Shown: positions 7,161 through 17,296, counted from the first letter of the stretch. The stretch is 64,000 nt of DNA from an uncultured Clostridium sp. (GCA_934438135.1 CAKSBP010000006.1:1-64000), one strand, 5' to 3'. The notes: generated by a model from the sequence alone, not told the origin. Made by a program: numbers and translations.

Positions 7161-8858
7161 TTATTTTGTATAATCTATGTGAAGTAATTCATGTTCTTTC
7201 CCCTTTAGAAAATCCCACTCATAAAGCTTTTGTATAATTGGATTTTCATCGCTTCGTTTGATAACACTCATTAAATCTGATTTGTAAAGTCCAGCGATAC
7301 GCTGTTCCTTAGTAGTTCGTCTGCTGAATGGCTGGCCGGCGCCAGAAATACATCCACCTGGGCATGCCATAACTTCTACAAAATCAAAATGTTCTTCACC
7401 GCTTTCAATTTTCTGAATGAGCTTTTCGGTATTTCCCAGACCGCTGACAGCAGCAACTCGTAAAGTTTCATCACCGAGTGTTACTTCGGCAGTTTTAATT
7501 CCTTCCATGCCGCGGATTCCAGAATACTCTAATGCCTTCAGATTATAGAAGCCTTTATTATAAGAAATTTTTCGAAGTGCGGCTTCCATGACACCACCTG
7601 TAGCACCGAAGATGATACCGGAACCGGAATAGATGGCAAAAGGCATGTCTGGAGAGTCTGGTTCGATTTCACTATATTGAATTCCAATTTCTTTTATCAT
7701 ATGAACTAGTTCATTTGTGGTGAGGACATAATCAATGTCAGGAATGCCGTTTTTCTGAAATTCCTTTCTGGCGGCTTCTGACTTTTTTGCTGCACAAGGC
7801 ATAATGGCAACAGATATAGTTTCGCGGCCATCTTTTGCATCCTGTTCTTTAAAATATTCTTTTAGAACAGAGCCGAACATTTCCATAGGAGATTTACAGC
7901 TTGATATATAAGGAAGAAGTTCTGGATGTTTTGTTTCAGCGTAACGAATCCATGCTGGGCAGCAGGAAGTAAATAATGGATATTTCCGGTACCCCTTTTC
8001 TAATTTGCCTGCTAATTCAGAAACTTCTTCCATAATGGTCAAATCAGCTCCGACAGAGGTATCATAGATTTTATCGAATCCCAGCATACGCATGGCACGA
8101 AATACCATTCCGATTGTATTTTTACCTGGTGCAATACCAAAAGATTCACCTATTGCTACACGAACGGCAGGGGCAACTTGAGCAACCACACGCTTGGTCG
8201 GGTCATAAATTGCTTTCCAGACTTCCTTTGTACTTTTGGCAATGGTAATAGCTGCGGTTGGACAGACAGCCGAACATTGACCACAGTTTACGCAGTCAGT
8301 TTCAGCCAGCTTTTTATGGAAAGCAGGAGAAACGATCATATTGGCACCTCGATTTGCAAAGTCAATGGCGCCTACATTTTGTACTTCATTGCAGACGCGG
8401 ACACAGGCCCCGCAGAGAATACATTTATTTGGGTTACGAACAATCGATTTTGAAGATTTATCAATTTTATAACGTTTTTCTTCCTTTTTAAAGCGGACTT
8501 CTTTGAGACCATAGCGCCCGGCAAGAAGCTGGAGACGGCAGACACCATTTTTCTCACAGGTGGTGCAGTTGCCACAGTGGGTAGCCAAGATAAGTTCTAG
8601 AATCATTTTTCGATACTGGTGAAGTTTTGGAGAATTCGTTCGGATAACCATTTTATCTTTAGGAGGTGTGGAACAGGAAGCAATAATGTCACCCTGTTGA
8701 TCTTCTACCACGCACATTCGGCATGCACCATATATGGATAAATCTGAATAGTAGCAGAAAGTAGGCAAATGAATGCCGGCTTTATTTACTACCTGTAAAA
8801 TATTTTTTTCTTTATCGAATTCGACACGGTTCCCATCAATTATCATATATTTGGACAT
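7161..8858 (-). CDS. hydA: [FeFe]-hydrogenase catalytic subunit (HydA of a HydABC complex)
   Basis: This cytosolic subunit carries the H-cluster for reversible proton reduction to H2. The start is ATG 8858 after GGAGAT; an in-frame extension to 8966 lacks a site. That gives 565 residues. In order: a plant-type [2Fe-2S] domain (about 1-80), the HCGNCTTCEKNGVC cluster segment, two [4Fe-4S] motifs (CILCGACVRVC and CVNCGQCSAVC), then the H-cluster motifs FTSCCPAW (near 298), MPCAAKKSE (near 353) and MACPGGC (near 495). It is the last gene of hydC-hydB-hydA, 34 bp after hydB. That arrangement is typical of trimeric hydrogenases that oxidise reduced ferredoxin together with NADH. Electron bifurcation is inferred from family and context. 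Confidence 0.94.
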   Translation of the reverse strand: MSKYMIIDGNRVEFDKEKNILQVVNKAGIHLPTFCYYSDLSIYGACRMCVVEDQQGDIIASCSTPPKDKMVIRTNSPKLHQYRKMILELILATHCGNCTTCEKNGVCRLQLLAGRYGLKEVRFKKEEKRYKIDKSSKSIVRNPNKCILCGACVRVCNEVQNVGAIDFANRGANMIVSPAFHKKLAETDCVNCGQCSAVCPTAAITIAKSTKEVWKAIYDPTKRVVAQVAPAVRVAIGESFGIAPGKNTIGMVFRAMRMLGFDKIYDTSVGADLTIMEEVSELAGKLEKGYRKYPLFTSCCPAWIRYAETKHPELLPYISSCKSPMEMFGSVLKEYFKEQDAKDGRETISVAIMPCAAKKSEAARKEFQKNGIPDIDYVLTTNELVHMIKEIGIQYSEIEPDSPDMPFAIYSGSGIIFGATGGVMEAALRKISYNKGFYNLKALEYSGIRGMEGIKTAEVTLGDETLRVAAVSGLGNTEKLIQKIESGEEHFDFVEVMACPGGCISGAGQPFSRRTTKEQRIAGLYKSDLMSVIKRSDENPIIQKLYEWDFLKGKEHELLHIDYTK

Positions 8859-8892
8859 TTTGCAATATCTCCTTTCTTTTTTTATTGAAATA

Positions 8893-10785
8893 TTACACTT
8901 GTGCAATGGCATGGAAAGGACATGCTTCTTTACAGGCACCGCATTTAATACATTTTCGAGTGTCAATTTGATGAGGCTGTTTTACGGTACCGGAAATCGC
9001 TCCAATTGGACATAATTTTGCACATTTTGTACAGCCTTTGCAAAGCACTGGATTAATGTGTAAGATAACAAGGGCCTTGCACTGTCCGGAAGGGCATTTT
9101 TTGTCTACTACATGAGTAATATATTCGTCACGAAAATATTTCATTGTACTGATAACAGGTGAGGCAGCAGTTTTTCCAAGACCACATAATGCAGTAGAGG
9201 AAATCGTTTCTGCCAGTTCTTCCAGCATAGGAATGTCTTCTGGTTTCCCTTTTCCATCGATAATATCTGTTAGAATCTGAAGCATTTGTTTGGTACCTTC
9301 CCGACATGGAACGCACTTTCCGCAGGATTCGTTCTGAGTGAAGTTCATAAAGAAACGAGCAACCTCAACCATACAGCTCTTATCATTCATGACAACCAGA
9401 CCACCGGAGCCAATCATAGCACCTACCTTCTTTAAAGAGTCAAAATCCAGATGCAGATCCAGGTAGCTATTGTGCTGGTTAATTATAAGGCATCCACCAG
9501 AAGGTCCGCCGATCTGTACGGCTTTAAAATTTCCATCTTTTACACCGCCGCCTATATCAAAAATAACTTTTCGAAGGGGGGTTCCCATGGGAACTTCAAT
9601 TAGTCCTGTATTGTTTACATTTCCTGTCAGAGCAAAAACTTTAGTTCCATGGTTATTTTGGGGACCGATTGTTTTGTACCATTTCGAACCGTTTAAAATA
9701 ATTGAAGGAACATTACAGAAGGTTTCTACATTATTTAATACAGTTGGTTTGTCAAATAAACCTTTCTTAACGGTTCTAGGAGGTTTTACTCTTGGCATGC
9801 CTCGATTTCCTTCAATAGAAGCAGTTAATGCACTTCCTTCCCCACATACAAATGCTCCTGCACCTTGGCATATCTGTAAATAGAAGTTGAATCCTGAATT
9901 TAAAATGTTATCTCCTAAAAGTCCTTTTTCATTTGCCTTTTGGATTGCTGTCTGCAAACGCTGCACTGCAAGGGGATATTCAGCACGTACATAAATATAG
10001 CCGTAGTGTGCACCGACTGCAATGCCTGCAATAATCATGCCTTCAATGATTCGGTGGGGATCACCTTCCATCATGCTTCGATCCATAAATGCACCAGGGT
10101 CTCCTTCATCGCCGTTGCAGACGATGTATTTTAAATCGGCCTGCTGTTTTTGTACTTGAGACCATTTTTGACCGGTCGGAAATCCGCCGCCACCACGTCC
10201 ACGAAGACAGGCATCTGTAACTTCGCTGATAATCTGATTTGGAGTCATTTCAAACAATGCTTTTGCGAGCGCACTGTAACCGTCTACTGCTATGTATTCT
10301 TTAATAGATTCTGCATTAATGTGGCCACAGTGTTCCAAGGCAACTCGTGTCTGCTGTTTATAGAATGGAATATCATCCTGTTTTTTATAAATATTTCCTT
10401 CTTTGTCATGATAAACAAGCCGTTCAATTACTTCATCATTTAGTATGCTTTTTTTAATAATTTCTTCACAGTCGGATTCTTTTACTTTTAAATAAAGCCA
10501 TCCCATAGGTTCGATTCGAAGAAGGGGACCCATTTCGCAGAAACCATGGCATCCACTTTTTTTCAGGCCGATAGTTTCATGGGGGTCTTTTTCAAGTACG
10601 ACAGAGAATTCTAATCCTTTTTCAGCCATTAATTGCTTCATCCGTTCATAAATTTTTAAGGAGCCTCCAGCAACGCATCCAGTACCAGCACAGATAAGAA
10701 TCTGTTTCCGCTGGCTTCTTAGGGATTTTTTATAGGATATTCGGTAAGACTTTAGTTCTTTTAAGGTATTAATCCTGGTTGGCAT
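8893..10785 (-). CDS. hydB: NuoF-like flavin and iron-sulfur subunit (HydB) of the trimeric hydrogenase
   Basis: This is the NAD(H)-reacting FMN subunit that splits electrons between NADH and ferredoxin in HydABC complexes. The 630-residue protein has a thioredoxin-like [2Fe-2S] domain (CAGTGC, then SGCHGFCEMGP). The NuoF-type FMN/NAD core follows, with GRGGGGFPTGQKW and CNGDEGDPGAFMDR. Next comes the NuoF [4Fe-4S] motif ESCGKCVPCREGT, and then two C-terminal ferredoxin clusters (CKGCTKCAKLCP and CIKCGACKEACP). This domain string is characteristic of HydB rather than respiratory NuoF. The start follows AGGAGGTG, and the gene overlaps the end of hydC by 17 bp, so translation is probably coupled. 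Confidence 0.94.
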   Translation of the reverse strand: MPTRINTLKELKSYRISYKKSLRSQRKQILICAGTGCVAGGSLKIYERMKQLMAEKGLEFSVVLEKDPHETIGLKKSGCHGFCEMGPLLRIEPMGWLYLKVKESDCEEIIKKSILNDEVIERLVYHDKEGNIYKKQDDIPFYKQQTRVALEHCGHINAESIKEYIAVDGYSALAKALFEMTPNQIISEVTDACLRGRGGGGFPTGQKWSQVQKQQADLKYIVCNGDEGDPGAFMDRSMMEGDPHRIIEGMIIAGIAVGAHYGYIYVRAEYPLAVQRLQTAIQKANEKGLLGDNILNSGFNFYLQICQGAGAFVCGEGSALTASIEGNRGMPRVKPPRTVKKGLFDKPTVLNNVETFCNVPSIILNGSKWYKTIGPQNNHGTKVFALTGNVNNTGLIEVPMGTPLRKVIFDIGGGVKDGNFKAVQIGGPSGGCLIINQHNSYLDLHLDFDSLKKVGAMIGSGGLVVMNDKSCMVEVARFFMNFTQNESCGKCVPCREGTKQMLQILTDIIDGKGKPEDIPMLEELAETISSTALCGLGKTAASPVISTMKYFRDEYITHVVDKKCPSGQCKALVILHINPVLCKGCTKCAKLCPIGAISGTVKQPHQIDTRKCIKCGACKEACPFHAIAQV

Positions 10786-11263
10786 GGGCTTCCACCTCCT
10801 TTATTTCCTGAATAATTTCTGTTACTTTTTCTGGTGTCATGCTTGGATATACCTGATCGTTTACAGTGCAGACAGGAGCCAGTCCGCATGCACCCAGACA
10901 GGAAACAGTTTCAAGTGTAAAAATATGATCTTCAGTTGTTGGTGAGTCAGCGGTAACCTTAAGCTGTTTTCTGAATTCTTCCAGAATCGGGATGGAATTT
11001 CGTACATGGCATGCCGTTCCGTTGCAGACTTTAATCACATACGTTCCCTTTGGCTCTAGGGAGAAATTTTCATAAAAAGTAGCCACTCCATAAATCTTTG
11101 CATCACTGACATGAATATGTTTTGCTACATAAGTAAGAATTTCTTCTGGAAGATAAAGATACTCTTTCTGAATATCCTGCATAATAGCAATTATGTATGA
11201 TTTGTCATAATGATATTTTTCAAGTATAATATCAACTTTCTGCTTATCTGCTTTTTCCAACAT
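10769..11263 (-). CDS. hydC: NuoE-like [2Fe-2S] subunit (HydC) of the trimeric hydrogenase
   Basis: This small electron-transfer subunit is the first gene of the hydCBA operon. The start is ATG 11263 after AGGAG; 13 extra in-frame codons upstream have no ribosome binding site. The 164-residue NuoE-like protein has a helical N-terminal half and a thioredoxin-like [2Fe-2S] domain with cysteines in CNGTAC and SCLGACG, the expected C-x4-C plus C-x3-C pattern. In HydABC enzymes this subunit connects with the FMN subunit. The operon is divergent from the second hydrogenase at 11552. No convincing promoter for hydC could be picked in the 11264-11446 stretch; a TGTCGACA palindrome lies at 11373-11380. 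Confidence 0.93.
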   Translation of the reverse strand: MLEKADKQKVDIILEKYHYDKSYIIAIMQDIQKEYLYLPEEILTYVAKHIHVSDAKIYGVATFYENFSLEPKGTYVIKVCNGTACHVRNSIPILEEFRKQLKVTADSPTTEDHIFTLETVSCLGACGLAPVCTVNDQVYPSMTPEKVTEIIQEIKEVEAHANQD

Positions 11264-11446
11264 GGTAGTCTCCTTTCTAAATCTATGTCTTTCTTTTATC
11301 AAAGTATTTCTCCAAAAAAGTAAGTATGAATTGGTTAAATTAGCAAATAATTAATCAATGATTTTGCTATATGTCGACAAATCCAATAATAAATATTTTG
11401 AATGGAAATTGTATCAAATAAAATGCAATAATATTCTAACGCTTCA

Positions 11447-11475
11447 TTGATTATCAAGCTGTTTCTATATATAAT
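11447..11475 (+). promoter_or_regulatory. Promoter of the second hydrogenase gene
   Basis: TTGATT at 11447-11452 and TATAAT at 11470-11475 are separated by 17 bp. The Rex-like operator begins 13 bp after the -10. Confidence 0.78.
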
Positions 11476-11487
11476 TATAAGGGAACT

Positions 11488-11505
11488 TAGTGAAAAAATT
11501 CACAT
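11488..11505. promoter_or_regulatory. Rex-like operator before the second hydrogenase gene
   Basis: TAGTGAAAAAATTCACAT contains the perfect inverted repeat GTGAA-AAAA-TTCAC and matches the Rex consensus TTGTGAAWWWWTTCACAA at 16 of 18 positions. Rex represses fermentation and hydrogenase genes at low NADH/NAD+ in Firmicutes. Its position just past the start site fits repression. No rex gene is in the window. Confidence 0.7.
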
Positions 11506-11551
11506 TATTTTAGTGATTACTATATTTATATGGAATTGGGAGGATAATGAA

Positions 11552-13000
11552 ATGTTGGAAAAAGATGCGACCATCGGTAACATTAAACATGAAGTGCTTT
11601 TTAAGGTGGCCAAGCTGGCATACGCAGGAGAACTTGCTGAAAAACAGGATAGAATTGCGTATGAACTGATTCCTGGACAGAAAGCAAATTTCAGATGCTG
11701 CGTCTATAAAGAAAGAGAAATTATCAGGCAGAGAGTTCTTGTTGCACAGGGGAAAGCACCTTCGCCGAAGCAGAAGGCAGAGAATATTATTCAGATTATT
11801 CCAGCAGCATGTGAGGGATGTCCGATTACAAGATTTGTTGTTACAGATAACTGTCAGAAATGTATGATGAAGAAATGCCAGCAGGCTTGTCATTTTAAAG
11901 CAATTACAATGCTTCGTGACCGAGCATATATCGATCCTAATAATTGTAAGGAATGCGGAAAATGTTCAGAAGCCTGTCCATATAATGCAATTGCAGACCT
12001 GATGCGTCCATGCCGAAGAAGCTGTCCGGTAGATGCTATCAGCAGAGATGAAAATAATGTTGTTGTAATTGATGAGGAAAAATGTATTCAGTGCGGTAAC
12101 TGCATTAAGAATTGCCCATTTGGAGCAATTGAGGATCGATCTTCTATGACACAGGTAATTGACGAGATACGTAAAGGAAAGAAAGTATATGCAATGGTTG
12201 CACCGGCAGGAGAAGGACAGTTTGGAAGTCATGTATCCATGGGTGTTCTTGCAGAGGCAGTAAAAGAACTTGGATTTACCGATATGGTAGAAGTTGCACT
12301 TGGTGCAGATTATGTTGCTAAGAGTGAAGCAGAAGAATGGGCAGAAGGCTATAAAGAAGGAAAGAAAATGACGACATCCTGCTGTCCTGCATTTGTAAAA
12401 ATGATACATAAACATTTCCCGCAGCTTGTGGATAATATTTCAACAACTATTTCTCCTATGGCAGCAACAGCAAGACTGCTCCGTGAAAAGGATCCGGACT
12501 GTCTGACTGTATTTGTCGGTCCATGTATTGCAAAAAAAGGAGAAATTCAGGATAATAAAGATACAGCGGATTATGTATTGACTTTTGATGAACTGTATGC
12601 AATGCTTCGTGCAAAAGAAGTTCAGCTTGCCACATTTGGAACGAATCTTCAGCAGGGCAGTATTTATGGAAAACGTTTTGCAAATGCTGGTGGTGTAACT
12701 AAGGCTGTAATGGAAGCATTTAAAGAAGCAGAAGAGGAAATTGATGTAAAAGTAAAACAATGCAGTGGTGCAGCAGAATGCAAGAAAGCACTTATGCTGT
12801 TGAAGGTAAATCGTCTGCCAGAGGACTTTGTAGAGGGAATGGCATGTATTGGCGGCTGTGTAAATGGACCTGGAAATGTAAAGCCAGAAATGCTTGTTAA
12901 GAAAGACCGTGAAACCCTGCTTTCTCATGCGGATGACCGGACAATCGAACAAAGCATTGAACCATATAAAGACTATAAATTTTCTATGCATAGAGAGTAA
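11552..13000 (+). CDS. Single-subunit [FeFe] hydrogenase, group B-like
   Basis: The start is ATG 11552, eight bases after GGGAGG; the in-frame extension back to 11447 overlaps the promoter and operator. The 482-residue protein has no [2Fe-2S] domain. It begins with a Cys-rich region (CEGCPITR, CQKCMMKKCQQAC), then ferredoxin-type motifs (CKECGKCSEACP and CIQCGNCIKNCP). The H-cluster domain follows with TSCCPAF (274-280), GPCIAKKGE (near 323) and GMACIGGC (near 430). The L2 motif has GPC where HydA has MPC, and L1 ends in F, not W, which fits the group B enzymes of anaerobic gut Firmicutes. The role is probably ferredoxin-linked H2 metabolism; its physiology is poorly defined. A strong terminator follows. 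Confidence 0.9.
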   Translation: MLEKDATIGNIKHEVLFKVAKLAYAGELAEKQDRIAYELIPGQKANFRCCVYKEREIIRQRVLVAQGKAPSPKQKAENIIQIIPAACEGCPITRFVVTDNCQKCMMKKCQQACHFKAITMLRDRAYIDPNNCKECGKCSEACPYNAIADLMRPCRRSCPVDAISRDENNVVVIDEEKCIQCGNCIKNCPFGAIEDRSSMTQVIDEIRKGKKVYAMVAPAGEGQFGSHVSMGVLAEAVKELGFTDMVEVALGADYVAKSEAEEWAEGYKEGKKMTTSCCPAFVKMIHKHFPQLVDNISTTISPMAATARLLREKDPDCLTVFVGPCIAKKGEIQDNKDTADYVLTFDELYAMLRAKEVQLATFGTNLQQGSIYGKRFANAGGVTKAVMEAFKEAEEEIDVKVKQCSGAAECKKALMLLKVNRLPEDFVEGMACIGGCVNGPGNVKPEMLVKKDRETLLSHADDRTIEQSIEPYKDYKFSMHRE

Positions 13001-13037
13001 TTGCCTTAGAAGAAATATGTGAATCTACTATAAATAT

Positions 13038-13074
13038 GAAAAGACACTGAAGATTTGTTATTCAGTGTCTTTTC
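13038..13074 (+). terminator. Terminator of the second hydrogenase gene
   Basis: GAAAAGACACTGAA pairs perfectly with TTCAGTGTCTTTTC across a nine-base loop. Confidence 0.9.
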
Positions 13075-13135
13075 TGTTATACTTGGTATAATGTAAAGTG
13101 TAAAGCAATAAAGAGTGAGGTTTAGGAGAAAAATG

Positions 13136-14629
13136 ATGGATGAATATATTATTGCACTCGATCAGGGAACGACAAGTTCACGGTGCATCATCTTTAATCA
13201 GGAAGGAAAACCGGAGGTTATTACCCAGAAAGAATTTACACAGCACTTTCCAAAGAGCGGCTGGGTAGAACATGATCCGGAGGAAATTTTCCAGACACAG
13301 CTTTTGGTTATGAAAGAAGCAGCTGACAAAATGGGCAGCAAAGCAGCACAGATAAAAGCAGTAGGAATTACAAATCAGAGAGAGACAACCATAGTATGGG
13401 ATAAAACAACAGGAAAGCCGGTATACCCGGCAATTGTATGGCAGTGCAGAAGAACAGCAGAATATGTCGATGAGATTATAAAAAAAGGTTTTAAACAGAT
13501 AATAAAAGAGAAGACAGGCCTGCTTGCAGATGCATACTTTTCTGCAACAAAAATAAGATGGATTTTGGAAAAAATTCCAGGAGCCAGAGAAAAAGCAGAA
13601 AAGGGAGAACTTTTATTTGGTACGGTGGATACTTGGTTGATTTACAGGCTGACTGGTGGAAAAGTATTCGCTACTGATTATACCAATGCATCCAGAACGA
13701 TGCTGTTTAACATTAATACACTGAAGTGGGACAAAGAACTTTTGGAATTATTTGAGATTCCAGAATCTATGCTTCCGAAAGTCCATTCGTCCAGTGAGAT
13801 TTATGGATATACAGATGAAGAAATTACAGGATTTACTTTGCCAATCGCAGGAGTAGCAGGTGATCAGCAGGCTGCTTTATTTGGACAGGGCTGTTTTCAC
13901 GCAGGTGAAATGAAGAATACGTATGGAACAGGATGTTTCCTTCTGATGAATACAGGAAGCCAGGCGGTGCAGTCGGAACATGGACTTCTAACAACGATTG
14001 CAGCAAGTCTTCCAGGAAAAATAACATATGCATTGGAAGGAAGTGTATTTGTAGCAGGCGCTCTGATTCAGTGGCTGCGGGATGAAATGGGATTAATTGA
14101 TTCTGCCGCAGAGAGCGAGAAACTTTGCAATTCCGTGGAAGATACAAATGGTGTTTACATTGTACCGGCATTTACTGGACTTGGGGCACCTTACTGGGAT
14201 CCTTATGCCAGAGGGCTGGTATGCGGGCTTTCCCGAGGAACAACGAAAGCGCAGTTTGTTAGAGCCGGAGTGGAGGCATTGGCTTATCAGACCTATGATG
14301 TGATGAAAGCTATGGAAGAAGATGCTGGCCAGAAGATTTCTAATTTAAAAGCAGATGGTGGTGCTTCTGCGAATGGTTTTCTGATGCAGTTCCAGGCAGA
14401 TTTACTGGATAAGCAGGTATATCGTCCAAAGGTTACAGAGACGACGGCATTAGGGGCTGCTTACCTTGCAGGTCTTGCGGTTGGTATGTTTAAAGATACA
14501 AAACAGATACAGAAACTGTCTTCTGATATGGCCTGCTTTCAACCGAAAATGGATGCGGACAAGAGAAAAAATTATTTAGAGGGCTGGAAAGATGCGGTGT
14601 CTCGTTCTAAAAGCGGATATTCTTTCTAA
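13136..14629 (+). CDS. glpK: Glycerol kinase
   Basis: It phosphorylates glycerol to sn-glycerol 3-phosphate in the cytosol, feeding glycolysis and lipid synthesis. ATG 13136 is chosen because it is seven bases after AGGAG and gives the family's usual start ([16 protein letters not shown]). GTG 13115 and ATG 13133 are alternatives. The 497 residues match the family length (about 500). The FGGY-kinase ATPase fold is evident in [17 protein letters not shown], the substrate-binding [11 protein letters not shown] segment, TYGTGCF, and [12 protein letters not shown]. It stands alone, without a glycerol facilitator or dehydrogenase next to it. A GGTATAAT -10 lies at about 13085-13092, but its -35 is poor. 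Confidence 0.96.
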   Translation: MDEYIIALDQGTTSSRCIIFNQEGKPEVITQKEFTQHFPKSGWVEHDPEEIFQTQLLVMKEAADKMGSKAAQIKAVGITNQRETTIVWDKTTGKPVYPAIVWQCRRTAEYVDEIIKKGFKQIIKEKTGLLADAYFSATKIRWILEKIPGAREKAEKGELLFGTVDTWLIYRLTGGKVFATDYTNASRTMLFNINTLKWDKELLELFEIPESMLPKVHSSSEIYGYTDEEITGFTLPIAGVAGDQQAALFGQGCFHAGEMKNTYGTGCFLLMNTGSQAVQSEHGLLTTIAASLPGKITYALEGSVFVAGALIQWLRDEMGLIDSAAESEKLCNSVEDTNGVYIVPAFTGLGAPYWDPYARGLVCGLSRGTTKAQFVRAGVEALAYQTYDVMKAMEEDAGQKISNLKADGGASANGFLMQFQADLLDKQVYRPKVTETTALGAAYLAGLAVGMFKDTKQIQKLSSDMACFQPKMDADKRKNYLEGWKDAVSRSKSGYSF

Positions 14630-14829
14630 AAATAGAATTCCAGATAATTACAAAATATAAGTAAACTTTTGTTTTTTGCTTCCCTTTTCACAGGGAATAG
14701 TAGTATAATGCTATGTATTAGATAGAGGGCAGAATGTTTTTACCTGCTTTGGATATCAGAAAACAGGACGAACCTTTATCTAAAAAACATAGGATTCATG
14801 TTAAATAAGTATAAGGAAAAGGGATTGAT

Positions 14830-17274
14830 ATGGCTAAGAAAAAGAAAAAGAAAAAAAGCGGAGTGACGGCAGCCTTTGGCATGGCATTTAAGATTACTTT
14901 TCTAATTCTTCTCATATTTGTTGCGGTTGTAGGAACCATTTTCTATTTTAAATATGGAAGAGACATTTTGAAACTTCAGGCTGAGGCTAAGGGATTGGTC
15001 CAGGAATCTACTGTAGACACCTTCAAGCAGTCGCAGACAAGTGTTGTTTACGATGCCAATGAAAAAGTATTATTGTCATTATCCGGAGAGAAGAAGTTAT
15101 ATTACCTGAATTATGAAGATATACCGAATTACGCAAAGCAGGCGATGATATCAATTGAGGATAAGAATTTTACAAAGCACAGTGGCGTAGATTATAAGGC
15201 AATTTTCCGTGCAGGCGTTGCTTATATCAAGCATCGTGGTGAGATTACACAGGGTGGAAGTACCATTACCCAGCAGCTTGCCAGAAATATTTTCTTAACC
15301 CATCAGGTTAGTTGGACAAGAAAGGTTGAGGAAGTGTTTGTATCACTTGAAATGGAGAAAAAGTATACTAAATATCAGATTCTTGAATTTTATCTGAACA
15401 ATATTTACTTCTCTAATGGATATTATGGAATTCAGGCAGCAAGTAAAGGATATTTTAATAAAACTGTTGATAAGCTTAGTTTGTCACAGATTGCATTTTT
15501 ATGTTCTATACCGAATAATCCTACTTTGTATGATCCGTTAGATAATATGGATAATACGTTGAAGAGGCGAGACAGAATTCTGAAACAGATGTTAAAGGAT
15601 GAATGGATTTCCGAGTCTGAGTATGATGAAGCGGTGAATGAGAAAATTAAGCTGAATGTTAAGAAGACAACGAAAAAGAACTATATTACAACGTTTGTTC
15701 TTTACAGTGCAACCCGTGCTTTAATGGAAAATGAAGGATTTGAATTTAAAAACAGTTTTTCTACGGAAGAGGAACAGAAAGAATATCAGGCTCAGTATGA
15801 TCAGCTTTATAATGAATGTCTGAAGAGTCTTTACAGTGGAGGATATCAGATTTATACTTCGATTGACCAGACAAAGCAGAAGAAGCTGCAGGAATCTGTA
15901 AATGATACCTTAGCAGATTTTACAGACAAGACGGACAGCGGCGTTTACAAGATGCAGGGTGCAGCAGTTTCTATCGATAATCAGACAGGAAGAGTAGTTG
16001 CAATTGTCGGAGGAAGAAGCCAGAGTAGTGCCGGATATACACTGAATCGTGCGTTCCAGAGCTACAGACAGCCTGGTAGTTCCATTAAACCGTTGATTGT
16101 ATATACTCCAGCCTTTGAACAGGGCTATACGCCATCCAGTTATGTAGAAGATAGTTTCGTAGAGGGTGGTCCAAAGAATGCTGATTTAAGTTATTCTGGA
16201 ACTATGACGGTTAAAAATGCAGTTGCAAAATCAAAAAACACAGTTGCATGGAAGCTGTATAAGAACGTAACACCAAAGACAGGATTATCTTATATTTTAA
16301 ATATGGGATTCCAGAAAATTAAAGATCAGGATTATACACTGGCTACTGGTATTGGTGGATTTACAGTAGGCGTAAGCCCACTGGAAATGGCATCAGGATT
16401 TGCCACCATTGAAAATGATGGTATGTATCGTGAACCAACTTGTATTGTAAAGATTACAGATTCTGATGGAAATGAAATCGTAGGCGATGATAACGATGAA
16501 AAGAAAGTTTATAAGAAAAATGCAGCACGTATGATGGTTGACTGTTTACAGGAAGTTATGAATAGTGGTACGGGTGCATCTTTAAAATTGGATGGCATGC
16601 CATGTGCTGGTAAGACAGGTACAACAAATGATAAGAAAGATGGATGGTTTGTTGGATTTACTGGTTACTATACAACAGCTGTATGGGTTGGATGTGATAC
16701 TCCAGAATCTGTTTACGGATTGACTGGTTCTAGTTACCCAGGGAATATTTGGAAGACATATATGTCTTGGGCACATGAAGGTCTGACAGCAAAAGAATTT
16801 GAATTATATTCACAGCCGGAATCATCTAGAAATGATGTTAGTGCAAATTCTGTAAATGAAAGCAGTGAAGATACAGAAAATAAGGATACAACAGAAGAAA
16901 ATACGCAAGATCAGGAACCGAACGAAGACGATTCTCAGCAGAATGAGTTAGAGCAGGAAGATGGATCGGATAAAGGAAATGATACTTCTGGTGCTCAGGA
17001 TTCTGATAAACAGGATAAGCCGTCTGAAAATACAAATCAGGATGGTGTAACTGATTTTGGTGGAAATGATAGTACGGATAAGGATCCAGGCTGGGATGAA
17101 GATGAAAACAACACCAATACAGGAGGCGATACCTCACAGGACAGTAACAGTGGAAATAGTGGAGGCTCTTCTGGAGCAGGAAGTGGAAGTGATACTTCCG
17201 GCGGTCAAGGAGCAGACAGCGGAGGAACGGATACTGGTGATACATCTGGTGATGGTTCTTCCCAGGAACAGTAA
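14830..17274 (+). CDS. Class A penicillin-binding protein (PBP1-type)
   Basis: This bifunctional enzyme polymerises glycan strands and cross-links peptides outside the membrane. The 814-residue protein starts with a Lys-rich cytoplasmic stretch, then one membrane span (about 21-42). The GT51 glycosyltransferase domain follows, with EDKNFTKHSG near 110 and GGSTITQQLARN. The transpeptidase domain has the catalytic SxxK motif SSIK (417-420), the SKN motif, and KTGTT (595-599). From about 660 to the end is a low-complexity tail rich in S, D, E, G, T and N, presumably a flexible extracellular extension. It is monocistronic with a strong terminator. A TATAAT at 14704-14709 may be its -10, without a clear -35. 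Confidence 0.95.
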   Translation: MAKKKKKKKSGVTAAFGMAFKITFLILLIFVAVVGTIFYFKYGRDILKLQAEAKGLVQESTVDTFKQSQTSVVYDANEKVLLSLSGEKKLYYLNYEDIPNYAKQAMISIEDKNFTKHSGVDYKAIFRAGVAYIKHRGEITQGGSTITQQLARNIFLTHQVSWTRKVEEVFVSLEMEKKYTKYQILEFYLNNIYFSNGYYGIQAASKGYFNKTVDKLSLSQIAFLCSIPNNPTLYDPLDNMDNTLKRRDRILKQMLKDEWISESEYDEAVNEKIKLNVKKTTKKNYITTFVLYSATRALMENEGFEFKNSFSTEEEQKEYQAQYDQLYNECLKSLYSGGYQIYTSIDQTKQKKLQESVNDTLADFTDKTDSGVYKMQGAAVSIDNQTGRVVAIVGGRSQSSAGYTLNRAFQSYRQPGSSIKPLIVYTPAFEQGYTPSSYVEDSFVEGGPKNADLSYSGTMTVKNAVAKSKNTVAWKLYKNVTPKTGLSYILNMGFQKIKDQDYTLATGIGGFTVGVSPLEMASGFATIENDGMYREPTCIVKITDSDGNEIVGDDNDEKKVYKKNAARMMVDCLQEVMNSGTGASLKLDGMPCAGKTGTTNDKKDGWFVGFTGYYTTAVWVGCDTPESVYGLTGSSYPGNIWKTYMSWAHEGLTAKEFELYSQPESSRNDVSANSVNESSEDTENKDTTEENTQDQEPNEDDSQQNELEQEDGSDKGNDTSGAQDSDKQDKPSENTNQDGVTDFGGNDSTDKDPGWDEDENNTNTGGDTSQDSNSGNSGGSSGAGSGSDTSGGQGADSGGTDTGDTSGDGSSQEQ

Positions 17275-17296
17275 TTGAGACTAAAATATAAAATGA

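Noticed and set aside
11373..11380. TGTCGACA in the hydrogenase divergent gap as a Spo0A box
   Set aside because: The palindrome matches only six of seven positions of TGTCGAA and stands alone, without a suitably spaced promoter.
11966..12991. Several 120-180-codon minus-strand frames under the second hydrogenase gene
   Set aside because: Their compositions (rich in C, F, I, H and Y) are typical of antisense shadows; the sense frame has full catalytic motifs and good start signals.
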